Source: Algoriphagus halophilus (GTDB lineage: Bacteria > Bacteroidota > Bacteroidia > Cytophagales > Cyclobacteriaceae). From it: 64,000 bases of DNA. Where the stretch lies: NCBI RefSeq assembly GCF_900129785.1, contig NZ_FSRC01000001.1, positions 1,302,001-1,366,000 of the forward strand. Reading direction: 5' to 3'. Below, piece by piece: positions 1 to 8,747 of this stretch; positions within the stretch are counted from its first letter, which is position 1; each line of letters begins with the position of its first letter. The notes below the pieces were generated by a model. The model did no database searches. It saw only the letters and a program-made list of their open reading frames with translations, and was not told the DNA's origin. The translations under genes and the position numbers were made by a program.

Positions 1-1204
1 CGGTCAATTGGATATTAAGTAACCTATCTTGTGTAAGTTGTAATTTTTTGGTTTCTACAAATCCATTTCCTGCACAAGCAATCCATATGGTTCCTACAGG
101 CTTTGCCTCAGTTCCTCCATCTGGCCCGGCAATTCCACTACTAGCTAGACCAAAGTCAGATTGGAATAGTTTCTTAATTCCTTTGGACATCTCAATGACT
201 GTTTCCTCACTTACAGCACCAAATTCTTCAAGAGTGGCAATACTTACTCCTAATATCTCATGCTTGAACTGATTGTGATAAGGGACCAGCGCACCTTGAA
301 AATATGCGCTACTTCCTGATATACTTGTCACTAAATGTGATATATATCCACCAGTACAGCTCTCAGCCAAAGCTAGGGTTTTATTGCTTTTCTTCAAAAG
401 CTTACCAATAGCTGATTCTAAGGTTTCATCATTGTAACCATAGATATAGTCTTTGATTTGTGGATAAACCAGGTCAATTTGATGTTGGATTTCATTCTTT
501 AGTAGTACTTGATCATCACCGAATCCAGTTAATCTTAGTTTGACATGACCTAAAGAAGGCAAATAGGCTAATTTGATATGGGATGGCAACGCATTTTCCC
601 AATCCCTGATCAAGTCCGCTAACCAGCTTTCACCTATTCCCACGGTTTTAATCACCTGATGGACAATTACTGGTAATTCGTAGAGATCTGCGAGCTTAGG
701 AATGACGAAATCTGTCATCAGCTTTTTCATCTCATGTGGAACCCCAGGCATTGACATCCAGTAGGTATTGTTTTCTTCAAACCACATTCCCGGTGCTGTA
801 CCCACTTCATTAGGCACATAGGTACAGCAAGAAGGAAGATGTCCCTGTAAAATATTTAAAGGGGTAATTTCTCTGCCTCTTCGTTGGAAGAAGCTAGTAA
901 CTGCTGCTACAGCTTCAGGAAACGCTACAATGGGGCAATTGAAATATTCAGCCATCAAAGGCTTCGTAAGATCATCCTGAGTAGGGCCAAGTCCTCCTGT
1001 GATCAGTACAATATCTGCCCGCTGTTCGGCCTTAGAAAATGCTTCAATAATATCATCTCTATTATCACCTACAGTAGTTCGCCTAACTACTCTCACACCG
1101 ATTAAATCTAACTCCTGACTAATCCAGTGGCTATTTGTATCTACTATTTGACCATATAGCAATTCATCTCCAATTGCTATAATTTCTGCTTTTACAGTCT
1201 TCAT
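1..1204 (-). CDS. cinA: CinA family protein (C-terminus cut by window edge)
   Basis: The reading frame is open from an ATG at 1204 to the window edge, giving 401 visible residues; the family is about 415 long, so only the last few are missing. The N-terminal half is a MoaB/MogA-like domain with the ITGGLGPTQDD motif around residue 50. The C-terminal half, from about residue 265, is a CinA/PncC-type amidohydrolase domain with LAESCTGG and SSGIAGPDGG. In the family the C-terminal domain deamidates nicotinamide mononucleotide in pyridine-nucleotide salvage. It lies 19 bp downstream of the SDR gene on the same strand and is probably cotranscribed with it and folA. The link to competence implied by the name is not shown here. 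Confidence 0.93.
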   Translation of the reverse strand, partial: MKTVKAEIIAIGDELLYGQIVDTNSHWISQELDLIGVRVVRRTTVGDNRDDIIEAFSKAEQRADIVLITGGLGPTQDDLTKPLMAEYFNCPIVAFPEAVAAVTSFFQRRGREITPLNILQGHLPSCCTYVPNEVGTAPGMWFEENNTYWMSMPGVPHEMKKLMTDFVIPKLADLYELPVIVHQVIKTVGIGESWLADLIRDWENALPSHIKLAYLPSLGHVKLRLTGFGDDQVLLKNEIQHQIDLVYPQIKDYIYGYNDETLESAIGKLLKKSNKTLALAESCTGGYISHLVTSISGSSAYFQGALVPYHNQFKHEILGVSIATLEEFGAVSEETVIEMSKGIKKLFQSDFGLASSGIAGPDGGTEAKPVGTIWIACAGNGFVETKKLQLTQDRLLNIQLT

Positions 1205-1223
1205 TCGAGGTTGTATGCTGGGT

Positions 1224-2009
1224 TTATCTGACTTTGGCTTTTAGAAGTATTTTTGAAAATATTCCTGGAACAAATCTTTTGAGGTAAATGGCCAGGACCT
1301 CTTTGCCTCCAATATATAGCTCTTCTTTTCTTTTTTTAATTCCCTTAAATATTTTTGAGGCACATGCTTCAGCGCTCATTCCATTGGCTTGGGCATCATC
1401 CATTTGGTTCAACGGTTTTCCATCTGCAGTAATCGCGTTGACAGAGACATTTGTTTGGATGAATCCTGGACAAATGATGGTAACCGTGATATGATCATCG
1501 TGGTGTTCTGCCCGTAAAGAATCAAAATACCCATGTAGGGCATGTTTAGAAGCAGCATAAGATGATCTATACGGAGACCCAATAATTCCTACAAGGGAGC
1601 TTGTGATCGCAAAATGTCCTGATTTTTGACTTATGAAATAAGGTAAGATCGCTTTGGTTAATGCGATGGTCCCAAAAAAGTTTACTTCCATGATTTGACG
1701 ATCAACTTCAAGCTTGGTTTGCATGGCAAGGGATCTTTGACTGATCCCTCCATTATGGAATACAATATCTATAGAACCGAAAAGTTGAATCGCTTTTTCA
1801 ACTTTTGATACCATGCTATCAGGATCTGCAAGGTCCAAAGGTAAAATGGCACAGTCTTCGGGGTATTCACATTCACTCCTTACTTTTTTTAAATCCTCTT
1901 CTTTTCTAGAAGAAAGAATGACGGAATATCCTTCTTTTGAAAATTTTTTGGCAGTGGCAGCTCCTATTCCTGCAGATGCTCCTGTAATCCAAATGACAGG
2001 TTTTGTCAT
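1224..2009 (-). CDS. SDR family oxidoreductase
   Basis: A 261-residue classical short-chain dehydrogenase/reductase. The cofactor motif TGASAGIG lies at residues 9-16, the structural NAG motif appears as HNGG near residue 91, and the catalytic YAASK follows a serine-rich strand near residue 150. The C-terminal extension, with a hydrophobic and basic tail, resembles DHRS7-like or YqjQ-like membrane-proximal SDRs. The substrate cannot be read from the sequence. Its start overlaps the folA stop by 4 bp, so translation is probably coupled, and cinA follows 19 bp downstream. Confidence 0.88.
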   Translation of the reverse strand: MTKPVIWITGASAGIGAATAKKFSKEGYSVILSSRKEEDLKKVRSECEYPEDCAILPLDLADPDSMVSKVEKAIQLFGSIDIVFHNGGISQRSLAMQTKLEVDRQIMEVNFFGTIALTKAILPYFISQKSGHFAITSSLVGIIGSPYRSSYAASKHALHGYFDSLRAEHHDDHITVTIICPGFIQTNVSVNAITADGKPLNQMDDAQANGMSAEACASKIFKGIKKRKEELYIGGKEVLAIYLKRFVPGIFSKILLKAKVR

Positions 2010-2512
2010 ATCAGCGGTTTTATTCTTTCGTAATCAATAAATGAAAAGGGATATTCATTCTTTTCATCTGCAGGGTGGTCTTCCTTACTGACTATTTTCC
2101 ATATTTCAGGGTCGATTCTTGGAAAATAAGTGTCTCCTTCAGGACTTGCATCTACCTCCGTAATAACCAATTCATCAGCTAATGAAATGGTTTGTTTATA
2201 GATTTCTCCACCACCTATGATATATAATTTACTCACCCCGATTTTGTTACAATAGGTAAAGGCATCTTCCACACTTTTAAACACATGATGCCCTTCTGGA
2301 ACTGTATAATGAGGATTTCTGGTAATCACCAAATGGGTTCTATTTGGAAGTGGTTTTCCTAAAGATTCAAAGGTTTTTCTACCCATCAGAATATAATTAT
2401 CTGAGGTGAGCGCTTTAAATCGCTTGAAATCTGTAGGTATCCTCCAGACTAAGTCATTTTCTTTGCCGATTACTCCATTTTTAGCAACAGCAGCTATTAA
2501 TAGTATCCTCAT
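2006..2512 (-). CDS. folA: Dihydrofolate reductase
   Basis: A 168-residue DHFR, the usual length for the family. It reduces dihydrofolate to tetrahydrofolate with NADPH. Visible hallmarks are the N-terminal strand with AAVAKNGVIG, the LVWRIPTDFKRFK segment in which the acidic active-site residue is Asp of PTDFK, MGRKTFESLGKPLPNR for NADPH and substrate binding, and IIGGGEIY for the pyrophosphate. It is the first gene of an apparent folA-SDR-cinA unit with a 4-bp overlap to the SDR. No thyA is adjacent in the window. Confidence 0.95.
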   Translation of the reverse strand: MRILLIAAVAKNGVIGKENDLVWRIPTDFKRFKALTSDNYILMGRKTFESLGKPLPNRTHLVITRNPHYTVPEGHHVFKSVEDAFTYCNKIGVSKLYIIGGGEIYKQTISLADELVITEVDASPEGDTYFPRIDPEIWKIVSKEDHPADEKNEYPFSFIDYERIKPLI

Positions 2513-2581
2513 AGATCAATTCATCAATTCCTTGAAGATACTAGGCTTTGGCATGAGAAAAAACAAAAAATAAGGCCAAAC

Positions 2582-3517
2582 TTAATTTTGGGAAGCTTGG
2601 GTCATCACATTTGGATAATCACTCATGAGGAATGATTTTGATTCTGAGTCATTTATCTCGATTACTTTTAATTCCACTTTCGTGCCGTCATCTTCAGAAA
2701 TAAATGTCATTTCCATAAAATTCCCCTGTGGAAAATCATTGAAGTATTCAGCATATTTACTCTGGTCTTTTCCTGAGGCAAATGGACTGTTGGTACCCCA
2801 AAAGGAAGTATAGCCTCCAATTGGTTCTTCAGTAACCCAATAAGTACCTTCTCCATCTCTACTTTTTACATGGTATTCATCGCACTGGTATCCAAGGATT
2901 TCTTTGGTGTTGCCGGTCTTTTCTATCACCAACTCCGAATCTTCCATGGGGTCCTCCATGTCCTCCATGGATTCATTTACCACTTCATTGATATCAATTT
3001 TATAAGCAAAACTGTTTTTTGATCCATCATTATCCATGAGCAAAATGGAAGCTTGATTAGGAATATCATAGACCATGGTCATCACTGACTTTTCATTTTT
3101 GGGGTCAGTTATTTCCATTCCAGTGTAGTCAGATGTCTTGGCCAAATAGGACTTCAGTAGGGTAGGGTCCTGTTCTTTTCCTTTCTTATCGGTGGCTTTC
3201 ATCTCCATCACCACATGTCCAAAGAAATCATATCGTTCTGCGGTTGAGACTTCTTCCCCCAATCCTTTCATGATTTCATTCATGTCGATGGAAACTGGAC
3301 TACTGGATTCGCCGTCCTCGCCAAAAATGCCTTCAAATTGCTTCTCTAGCTGTTTTTGGACCATTTTGTTGGCCTCCTCTTCGACTTTTTTCTCAATCGC
3401 TTTTTCTGCCCCTCTGCTGGCGGCTTTTTTAATTTTATTGATGAATTGTCCTTGACTTGTAGTGGATACCAAGAAAAGTAGAATGCAGAAGAAAATAGAT
3501 TTTATAAAATATTTCAT
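2582..3517 (-). CDS. Secreted DUF4412-type protein
   Basis: A 311-residue protein with an N-terminal signal peptide (hydrophobic stretch at about residues 6-22, cleavage near TSQGQ). Next comes a highly charged Lys/Glu-rich helix (about 30-70). The C-terminal part has the pattern of DUF4412 proteins: a run of beta strands and VIEKTGNTKEILGYQCDEYHV, a motif common to Bacteroidota proteins with this domain. It is probably exported to the periplasm or outer membrane; the function is unknown. It stands between fmt and folA on the same strand with a 69-bp gap to folA, so it may be transcribed separately. Confidence 0.75.
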   Translation of the reverse strand: MKYFIKSIFFCILLFLVSTTSQGQFINKIKKAASRGAEKAIEKKVEEEANKMVQKQLEKQFEGIFGEDGESSSPVSIDMNEIMKGLGEEVSTAERYDFFGHVVMEMKATDKKGKEQDPTLLKSYLAKTSDYTGMEITDPKNEKSVMTMVYDIPNQASILLMDNDGSKNSFAYKIDINEVVNESMEDMEDPMEDSELVIEKTGNTKEILGYQCDEYHVKSRDGEGTYWVTEEPIGGYTSFWGTNSPFASGKDQSKYAEYFNDFPQGNFMEMTFISEDDGTKVELKVIEINDSESKSFLMSDYPNVMTQASQN

Positions 3518-3599
3518 AGTATAGCATTTAAAAATTTTACTTTATAGTAATTTAATTCAATTTCCTAAAAATTAAAGGGATATAAAAAGAAACAAGCTT

Positions 3600-4532
3600 T
3601 TAATTTTGGGGTAGCTTATACCCTCTTAAAAAATCTTCTATTTTCATTCTTTTTTTTCCTTCTAATTGCAATTCTAAAACCTCCAGTACACCATTCCCAG
3701 TTTGAAATTTCAAATAGGTTTTCCCATCTGAAAGAAGGGTTCCAGGTGATTGATTTTGGGAATTGCTTTCTTCCACATGTGTTTTGTAAATTTTGCAATT
3801 TTTACCATCTAATTCTGTCCAAGCCGCAGGGTAGGGAGATAATCCTCTTACCAAGTTATGAATCTGAATCGCAGGTTGTTCCCAATTGATCTTTCCGGTT
3901 TCCTTGAAAATTTTAGGAGCATGATGGATGGCAAGGGATTCATCTTGAGGTAAAGGAGTCACCTCATCTTTTGAAATTGCTTCTACTGTTTTGAGGACTA
4001 ATTCAGCTCCTTTATTCATTAACTTTTCATAAACAGAACCTAGGTCATCCTCTTCAAGGATAGGGACTTTTTCCTGGAAAATGATGCTTCCAGTATCAAT
4101 CTCATGCTTTAAGAAAAAAGTAGTAACCCCTGTTTCTTTTTCTCCATGGATGATCGCCCAGTTAATAGGTGCTGCACCTCTATAATTAGGCAATAGGGAG
4201 GCATGTAAATTAAATGTGCCTACAGGAGGCATATCCCAGACAGATTCGGGAAGCATTCTAAAAGCAACCACAATTTGAAGGTCTGCTTGATAGCTTTTTA
4301 ATTCCTCTTGAAAAGCAGGGTCTTTTAAGTTGGTAGGTTGAAGCACTGGGATGTCATATTTCAAGGCAGACTCCTTTACTGGGGAAGGAATAAGCTTTTG
4401 ACCCCTTCCTTTTGGTTTGTCAGGAGCAGTGATCACAGCCACTACATTCCAGCCATTATCTATTAATTTTTCCAATGCCGGAACTGCAAATTCCGGGGTG
4501 CCCATGTATATAATTCTTAGGTTCTTTTTCAT
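3600..4532 (-). CDS. fmt: Methionyl-tRNA formyltransferase
   Basis: Formylates Met-tRNA(fMet) using 10-formyltetrahydrofolate. The start is taken at the ATG at 4532 (MKKNLRIIYMGTPEFAVPAL), because the 17 residues available upstream are unlike the family N-terminus; this gives 310 residues, the normal size. Hallmarks are MGTPEFAVPAL, the catalytic Asn-x-His of FNLHASLLPNYRGAAP with the following INWAI, and the catalytic Asp of EIDTGSI. The C-terminal OB-like tRNA-binding domain covers roughly residues 205-310. It follows namZ on the same strand with a short gap that carries two mutually exclusive hairpins. Confidence 0.95.
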   Translation of the reverse strand: MKKNLRIIYMGTPEFAVPALEKLIDNGWNVVAVITAPDKPKGRGQKLIPSPVKESALKYDIPVLQPTNLKDPAFQEELKSYQADLQIVVAFRMLPESVWDMPPVGTFNLHASLLPNYRGAAPINWAIIHGEKETGVTTFFLKHEIDTGSIIFQEKVPILEEDDLGSVYEKLMNKGAELVLKTVEAISKDEVTPLPQDESLAIHHAPKIFKETGKINWEQPAIQIHNLVRGLSPYPAAWTELDGKNCKIYKTHVEESNSQNQSPGTLLSDGKTYLKFQTGNGVLEVLELQLEGKKRMKIEDFLRGYKLPQN

Positions 4533-4567
4533 TTCTAGAGTGGGACTCAATTTATTCTTTGTTTTCC

Positions 4568-4613
4568 AAATCGTATTAAGCACGATTTACAAAAGGTTTA
4601 ATCTTTGTAAATC
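4568..4613 (-). repeat. Two overlapping inverted repeats between namZ and fmt
   Basis: A perfect 10-bp inverted repeat, GATTTACAAA (4584-4593) and TTTGTAAATC (4604-4613), spans the namZ stop codon. A second perfect 7-bp repeat, AAATCGT (4568-4574) and ACGATTT (4582-4588), shares five bases with the inner arm of the first. In RNA the two stems could not form together. Neither is followed by a T-run, so a plain intrinsic terminator is unlikely. The structures are seen in the sequence; any role in setting fmt expression is inference. Confidence 0.55.
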
Positions 4614-5788
4614 AAATAGTTGGATCTCAATTTTTTATAACTATTTAAGTCTACTTGCCAGCTTTCTTTGATTTCTTCTTCACTTTTGCCAGCAAGTAAT
4701 TGTTTCTTCAATTCATCAGTACCAGCAAGGGTGTTGAAATATCCTTTAAAAAACGATTCACCTTTTCCGGATTTGGCTAAGGCATCGATTATGTACTTAA
4801 CGGTAAACTGATGAGACAGAGATTCATTTCTAAGATCTACTCCATAACAGACCTGATCTTTATAGGGAGGATTCGTAGACATACCAGGAATGCTGACAGG
4901 GGTAAAAGTAAATGTTCCTATATTTTTAGCTGGATATCCATACACTTGAAAAGGAAATTCTGTTCCCCTTCCCAATGAGAAAATCGAGCCTTCAAAAAAA
5001 CAGGTACTTGGATAGAGTCGAATAGAGAGGTCATTTGGTAAATTGGGTGAGGGTTTTACCGGTAATTTGTAAGGTGTTTGATGATTCCAGTTTGCAACTG
5101 GAATCACTTCAAGATCGCATATCAAACCACCTTTAAGCCATTTTTCTCCATTGATCATTTGAGCTAATTCACCAACAGTCAGACCGTGAACCACAGGGAT
5201 AGGATGCATTCCTACAAAGCTTTCAAACCCTTTTTTGAGAACAGGTCCATCTATGTAATCTCCATTAGGATTGGGTCGATCAAAAATGATCACCTGTTTT
5301 CCGTTTTCTGCGGCAGCTTCCATCACATAATGCATGGTGCTGATGTAGGTGTAAAACCGAACTCCCACATCCTGTAAATCAAAAATAATGAGGTCTAAGT
5401 CGGAAATCTGCTGGGCGGTGGGCTTTTTATTGTTTCCATACAATGATACGATAGGTAAGCCTGTTTTGGAATCCACAGAACTGTTCACTTTGGCACCTGC
5501 ATCCACATCGCCACGAAATCCATGTTCTGGCACAAATACTTTCTTTACGGACACTCCTTGTTCCAGCAAATAATCCACCACATGCTTTTTCCCTTCATGA
5601 GGCATGATACTCGTTTGATTGGCTACAATTCCCACTGATTTTCCTTTCAAAAGGTCTAAATACAATTCAGGGCGTTCAGCACCTGGAAGTATAGGAGAGG
5701 GCTGGGCACTTAGTTTGAAGGAGACTAAGAAAAAAATGAGCATTATGCTCAAAATATGACTAAAGGATAAGAGATTCGTTTGCTTCAT
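4598..5788 (-). CDS. DUF1343 family exo-beta-N-acetylmuramidase (NamZ-like)
   Basis: A 396-residue exported protein with a signal peptide (hydrophobic residues about 9-27, cleavage near LSAQ). The rest matches the DUF1343/NamZ family: GKSVGIVANQTS near the mature N-terminus, VPEHGFRGDVDAGAKV, DLDLIIFDLQDVGVRFYTYI, FDRPNPNGD and HGLTVGELAQMIN. Characterised members cleave terminal N-acetylmuramic acid from peptidoglycan fragments (family GH171), which fits cell-wall recycling in the periplasm. It is divergent from the permease gene starting 39 bp away and lies upstream of fmt. Substrate assignment rests on family membership. Confidence 0.85.
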   Translation of the reverse strand: MKQTNLLSFSHILSIMLIFFLVSFKLSAQPSPILPGAERPELYLDLLKGKSVGIVANQTSIMPHEGKKHVVDYLLEQGVSVKKVFVPEHGFRGDVDAGAKVNSSVDSKTGLPIVSLYGNNKKPTAQQISDLDLIIFDLQDVGVRFYTYISTMHYVMEAAAENGKQVIIFDRPNPNGDYIDGPVLKKGFESFVGMHPIPVVHGLTVGELAQMINGEKWLKGGLICDLEVIPVANWNHQTPYKLPVKPSPNLPNDLSIRLYPSTCFFEGSIFSLGRGTEFPFQVYGYPAKNIGTFTFTPVSIPGMSTNPPYKDQVCYGVDLRNESLSHQFTVKYIIDALAKSGKGESFFKGYFNTLAGTDELKKQLLAGKSEEEIKESWQVDLNSYKKLRSNYLIYKD

Positions 5789-5827
5789 GCTATTTTGCGG
5801 TCAATTATAACAAATTAAAGCAGTCCA

Positions 5828-7045
5828 TTGAACCTTTCCTATTTCATTGCTAAAAGAATCAGCTTTAAAAGAGCTGGAGGATTCTCAGCAACTATCCATA
5901 AAATAGCAGTGGGCAGTTTAGCAATTGGCTTGGCTGTTTCTTTGCTTTCCTTTATGGTTCTGGGAGGTTTTCAACAAACTGTCTCAGATAAAGTATACGG
6001 GTTTACGGGGCATTATCAGGTGCAACGTTTTACCATGAGCAATGCCTTTGAAGAGGCACCCTTTTCCCTGAACAGTGAATTTGCGCAAGAATACGGCCAG
6101 TTACCTTTTGTTCAGAGAATTGAATCTTTTGCCCATAAAGCCGCGCTGATCAAAGGAGAAAATGAAGTTGAAGGAATCTTGGTAAAAGGAGTGGGGCAGG
6201 ATTTTGATACGCTTTCCTTTAAGAAATATTTGAAAGAAGGACGAATGCTGCGCATTCCTGACGAGGGTACCAGTAATGAGGTGATTTTGAGTAAAGTAAT
6301 TGCAAATAAACTTTTACTTAAAGTAGGGGATAAAGTGACGCTGTATTTTGTCCAGGACCCTCCAAGGTTTAGAAGGGTAGAAGTAGTGGGTATTTTTGAA
6401 ACTTATTTAGAGAATTTTGACGATAAGATAATTATTGGAGAATTGCAGACCATCAGAAACCTGAATGGTTGGGAGAAAGATCAAGTGGGGGGACTCGAGG
6501 TTTTTGTGGATGATTCAAAAAATATAGATCAGTATACTCCAGAGCTGGAACAGATCATGGATTTTGATTTGAAGCTGATTGCCAGCAAAAATAAATTCTT
6601 GGAGATTTTTGATTGGTTGACCCTTTTGGATACCAATGTCTACGTCTTTGTGGGGCTGATAGCCTTTGTTGCAATATTCAATATGGGGGCAATCCTTTTT
6701 ATCTTGATCATGGAGCGAACCCAGATGATAGGCTTGTTGAAAGCAATTGGAGCGGCCAACAAGCAGATTCAACGAATCTTTTTCTGGAATGGGATTAACA
6801 TTCTCTTGAGGGGATTACTCATTGGAAATGCAATAGGCTTAGGCTTTGGGGTATTACAGGATAAATTCAAATTAATTCCTCTTGATCCTGCCAGTTATTA
6901 CATGTCCTATGTGCCCATAGAATGGAATTGGCCTTTATTTTTATTGATCAATTTGGGTATTACGGTGCTCACCGCTGTGGTACTCTTTATTCCGGTGATG
7001 GTTATTTCGAGGGTTGACCCGATCAAATCGATTCGCTTTGATTGA
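5828..7045 (+). CDS. ABC transporter permease, LolC/LolE-like (FtsX superfamily)
   Basis: A 405-residue inner-membrane protein. One membrane helix near residues 25-47 is followed by a periplasmic MacB-PCD-like domain of about 220 residues and three helices at about 270-295, 320-345 and 375-400, which is the FtsX/LolC layout. The C-terminal helix ends in SRVDPIKSIRFD, typical of the family. The start is a TTG at 5828; no ATG lies close upstream in frame, and MNLSYFIAKRIS matches the usual N-terminus. Family members extract lipoproteins for export to the outer membrane. No LolD ATPase is adjacent. The 3' end overlaps the convergent glycosyltransferase by 23 bp. Confidence 0.85.
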   Translation: MNLSYFIAKRISFKRAGGFSATIHKIAVGSLAIGLAVSLLSFMVLGGFQQTVSDKVYGFTGHYQVQRFTMSNAFEEAPFSLNSEFAQEYGQLPFVQRIESFAHKAALIKGENEVEGILVKGVGQDFDTLSFKKYLKEGRMLRIPDEGTSNEVILSKVIANKLLLKVGDKVTLYFVQDPPRFRRVEVVGIFETYLENFDDKIIIGELQTIRNLNGWEKDQVGGLEVFVDDSKNIDQYTPELEQIMDFDLKLIASKNKFLEIFDWLTLLDTNVYVFVGLIAFVAIFNMGAILFILIMERTQMIGLLKAIGAANKQIQRIFFWNGINILLRGLLIGNAIGLGFGVLQDKFKLIPLDPASYYMSYVPIEWNWPLFLLINLGITVLTAVVLFIPVMVISRVDPIKSIRFD

Positions 7046-7772
7046 GCCGGTAAGGAGAAAAAATACTTTTAATTTTCATCCAAATTACTCCAAAAACAGC
7101 TTCTTTAAATATTCCTGAGCTCATTTTGGAAGTGCCTTTGGTACGATCCGTGAAGATGATCGGGACTTCTATTAGTTTGAAGCCTAATTTCCAGGCGGTA
7201 AATTTCATTTCAATCTGGAAGGCATATCCAATGAATTTCACCTCTTTTAAATTAATGCCTTCCAATACAGATCTGTGGTAACATTTAAAACCTGCAGTAG
7301 CATCTTTGATCGGCAGACCTGTAATGAATTTAACGTAAACACTGGCAAAATAGGACATCAAAACTCTTCCTATAGGCCAATTGACCACATTCACTCCGGT
7401 AATATACCTGGATCCTATGGCCATATCAAATTCTCTGTTTTGGCAGGCTAGATACAAGCGAATTAAATCATATGGATTATGTGAAAAATCACAATCCATC
7501 TCAAAAATAAAATCGAAATCATTGGAAAGTGCCCATTCGAAACCTTTCAAATAAGCTGTACCTAAGCCTAATTTCCCCTTTCTCTCGATCAGGTGTAATC
7601 TTTTTGGGTAATTGATTTGGTTGATTTTAACCACTTTGGCTGTACCATCAGGTGAGCCATCATCAATAATCAATAACTCAAAATCCCCTTCCAGACCCAT
7701 GATAGAATGGATCATTTCCTGGATATTTTCAATCTCATTATAGGTTGGGATAATTACTAGCTTCCGGTGCAT
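7023..7772 (-). CDS. Glycosyltransferase family 2, polyprenol-phosphate mannosyltransferase-like
   Basis: A 249-residue soluble GT2 enzyme similar to DPM1-type polyprenol monophosphomannose synthases. Motifs are VIIPTYNEIENI at the N-terminus, IIDDGSPDGT for nucleotide binding, the metal-binding DCD of FEMDCDFSHNP and DATAGFKCYHR before the C-terminal amphipathic part. It probably moves a hexose from a nucleotide sugar to a lipid carrier. The start is taken at the ATG at 7772 (MHRKLVIIPTYN); an in-frame ATG at 7793 is possible. It has no C-terminal membrane domain, as in the short bacterial DPM1 forms. It is convergent with the LolC-like gene, with a 23-bp overlap. Confidence 0.87.
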   Translation of the reverse strand: MHRKLVIIPTYNEIENIQEMIHSIMGLEGDFELLIIDDGSPDGTAKVVKINQINYPKRLHLIERKGKLGLGTAYLKGFEWALSNDFDFIFEMDCDFSHNPYDLIRLYLACQNREFDMAIGSRYITGVNVVNWPIGRVLMSYFASVYVKFITGLPIKDATAGFKCYHRSVLEGINLKEVKFIGYAFQIEMKFTAWKLGFKLIEVPIIFTDRTKGTSKMSSGIFKEAVFGVIWMKIKSIFSPYRLNQSESI

Positions 7773-7808
7773 CTTTGGGGTAATAAAGCTCAAAAGTAAG
7801 GTTTAGGG

Positions 7809-7841
7809 TTGATTTAAGAAGAAATGAACTAAATAATTTTG
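7809..7841 (+). promoter_or_regulatory. Putative Bacteroidota-type promoter
   Basis: TAATTTTG at 7834-7841 fits the -7 consensus TAnnTTTG. A TTG at 7809-7811 lies 22 bp upstream as a -33 element. The ATG of the ATP-grasp gene follows 36 bp downstream at 7878. The match argues for transcription starting upstream of that ATG rather than translation from the TTG that lies inside the box. Confidence 0.5.
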
Positions 7842-7877
7842 GTTAAAGTGTATTTTCGTGAAAAATATTACTATTCC

Positions 7878-8747
7878 ATGATCGCGATTGTTAGTTACGT
7901 CTCCATTGGTTCTTATGATTCCAATACAGTTGATGAGGATAAAATCCTTTCCTCTATTTTAACTGAGTTGAAAATGCAACATGAGATCGTTCCTTGGTCT
8001 GATAAACAAGTAGATTGGAGTAAATATGAAACACTTTTAATCAAATCCACCTGGGATTATTTTGATTATTATCCTGAATTTTTGAATTGGATAAATCATG
8101 TCAAAAAACTGAATATCAAAGTATTAAATAATCTGGATACTATTTTATGGAATTCTACCAAAGGTTATTTAGCAGAGATAAAGGAGAAAGGGTTTCCTGT
8201 CATTTCAGGATTTACTTTAAAAAAAGGAACGAAGATTTCATTTGATGAGATTCATAAATCTTTAGGAACAGGAGATTGGGTAGTCAAACCTATGGTAAGT
8301 GGGGGAGCAAAAAACACCATGAAAATTCCTAGTTCTCAATGGGATAAGTTTGAAGGAAAAATCCAACAATTAGCCCAAGATGAGGATTTCTTGATTCAAC
8401 CCTATGTCAAGGAAGTGGCAGAAGTGGGAGAGTATTCTTTGTTGTTTTTTAATGGGGAGTTTTCACATGCTGTACTGAAAACTCCAGCTTCCGGAGATTT
8501 TCGGGTCCAACATTATTTTGGAGGAGCAATAAAATCAATCACACCAAGTGGCAACATGAGAAAGGCAGCAAAGACCTTGGTAGATCAATTTGCATCAGAT
8601 AGTCTCTACGCAAGGGTGGATGGAGTAGAAATCAATGGAGCGTTTTATTTAATGGAGCTTGAATTGATTGAACCGTATTTGTTTTTGGATTCCAATCCTT
8701 CCGCCATTCCAAACTATAAAAAGGCCTTGATCCAAAGGTTGGGTTAA
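7878..8747 (+). CDS. ATP-grasp domain protein (glutathione-synthetase/RimK-like)
   Basis: 289 residues from the ATG at 7878. The frame can be extended to a TTG at 7839, but that codon lies inside a promoter -7 box. An N-terminal pre-ATP-grasp domain contains a KSTWDYFDYYPEF segment. The ATP-grasp region includes GDWVVKPMVSGGAKNT (nucleotide-binding Lys and flexible loop), FLIQPYVKEV, GEYSLLFFNGEFSHAVLK and the metal-binding end LMELELIEPYLFLD. Such enzymes join a carboxylate to an amine through an acyl phosphate. The substrates here are unknown and no partner biosynthetic genes are adjacent. The stop overlaps the convergent TPR gene by 4 bp. Confidence 0.8.
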   Translation: MIAIVSYVSIGSYDSNTVDEDKILSSILTELKMQHEIVPWSDKQVDWSKYETLLIKSTWDYFDYYPEFLNWINHVKKLNIKVLNNLDTILWNSTKGYLAEIKEKGFPVISGFTLKKGTKISFDEIHKSLGTGDWVVKPMVSGGAKNTMKIPSSQWDKFEGKIQQLAQDEDFLIQPYVKEVAEVGEYSLLFFNGEFSHAVLKTPASGDFRVQHYFGGAIKSITPSGNMRKAAKTLVDQFASDSLYARVDGVEINGAFYLMELELIEPYLFLDSNPSAIPNYKKALIQRLG

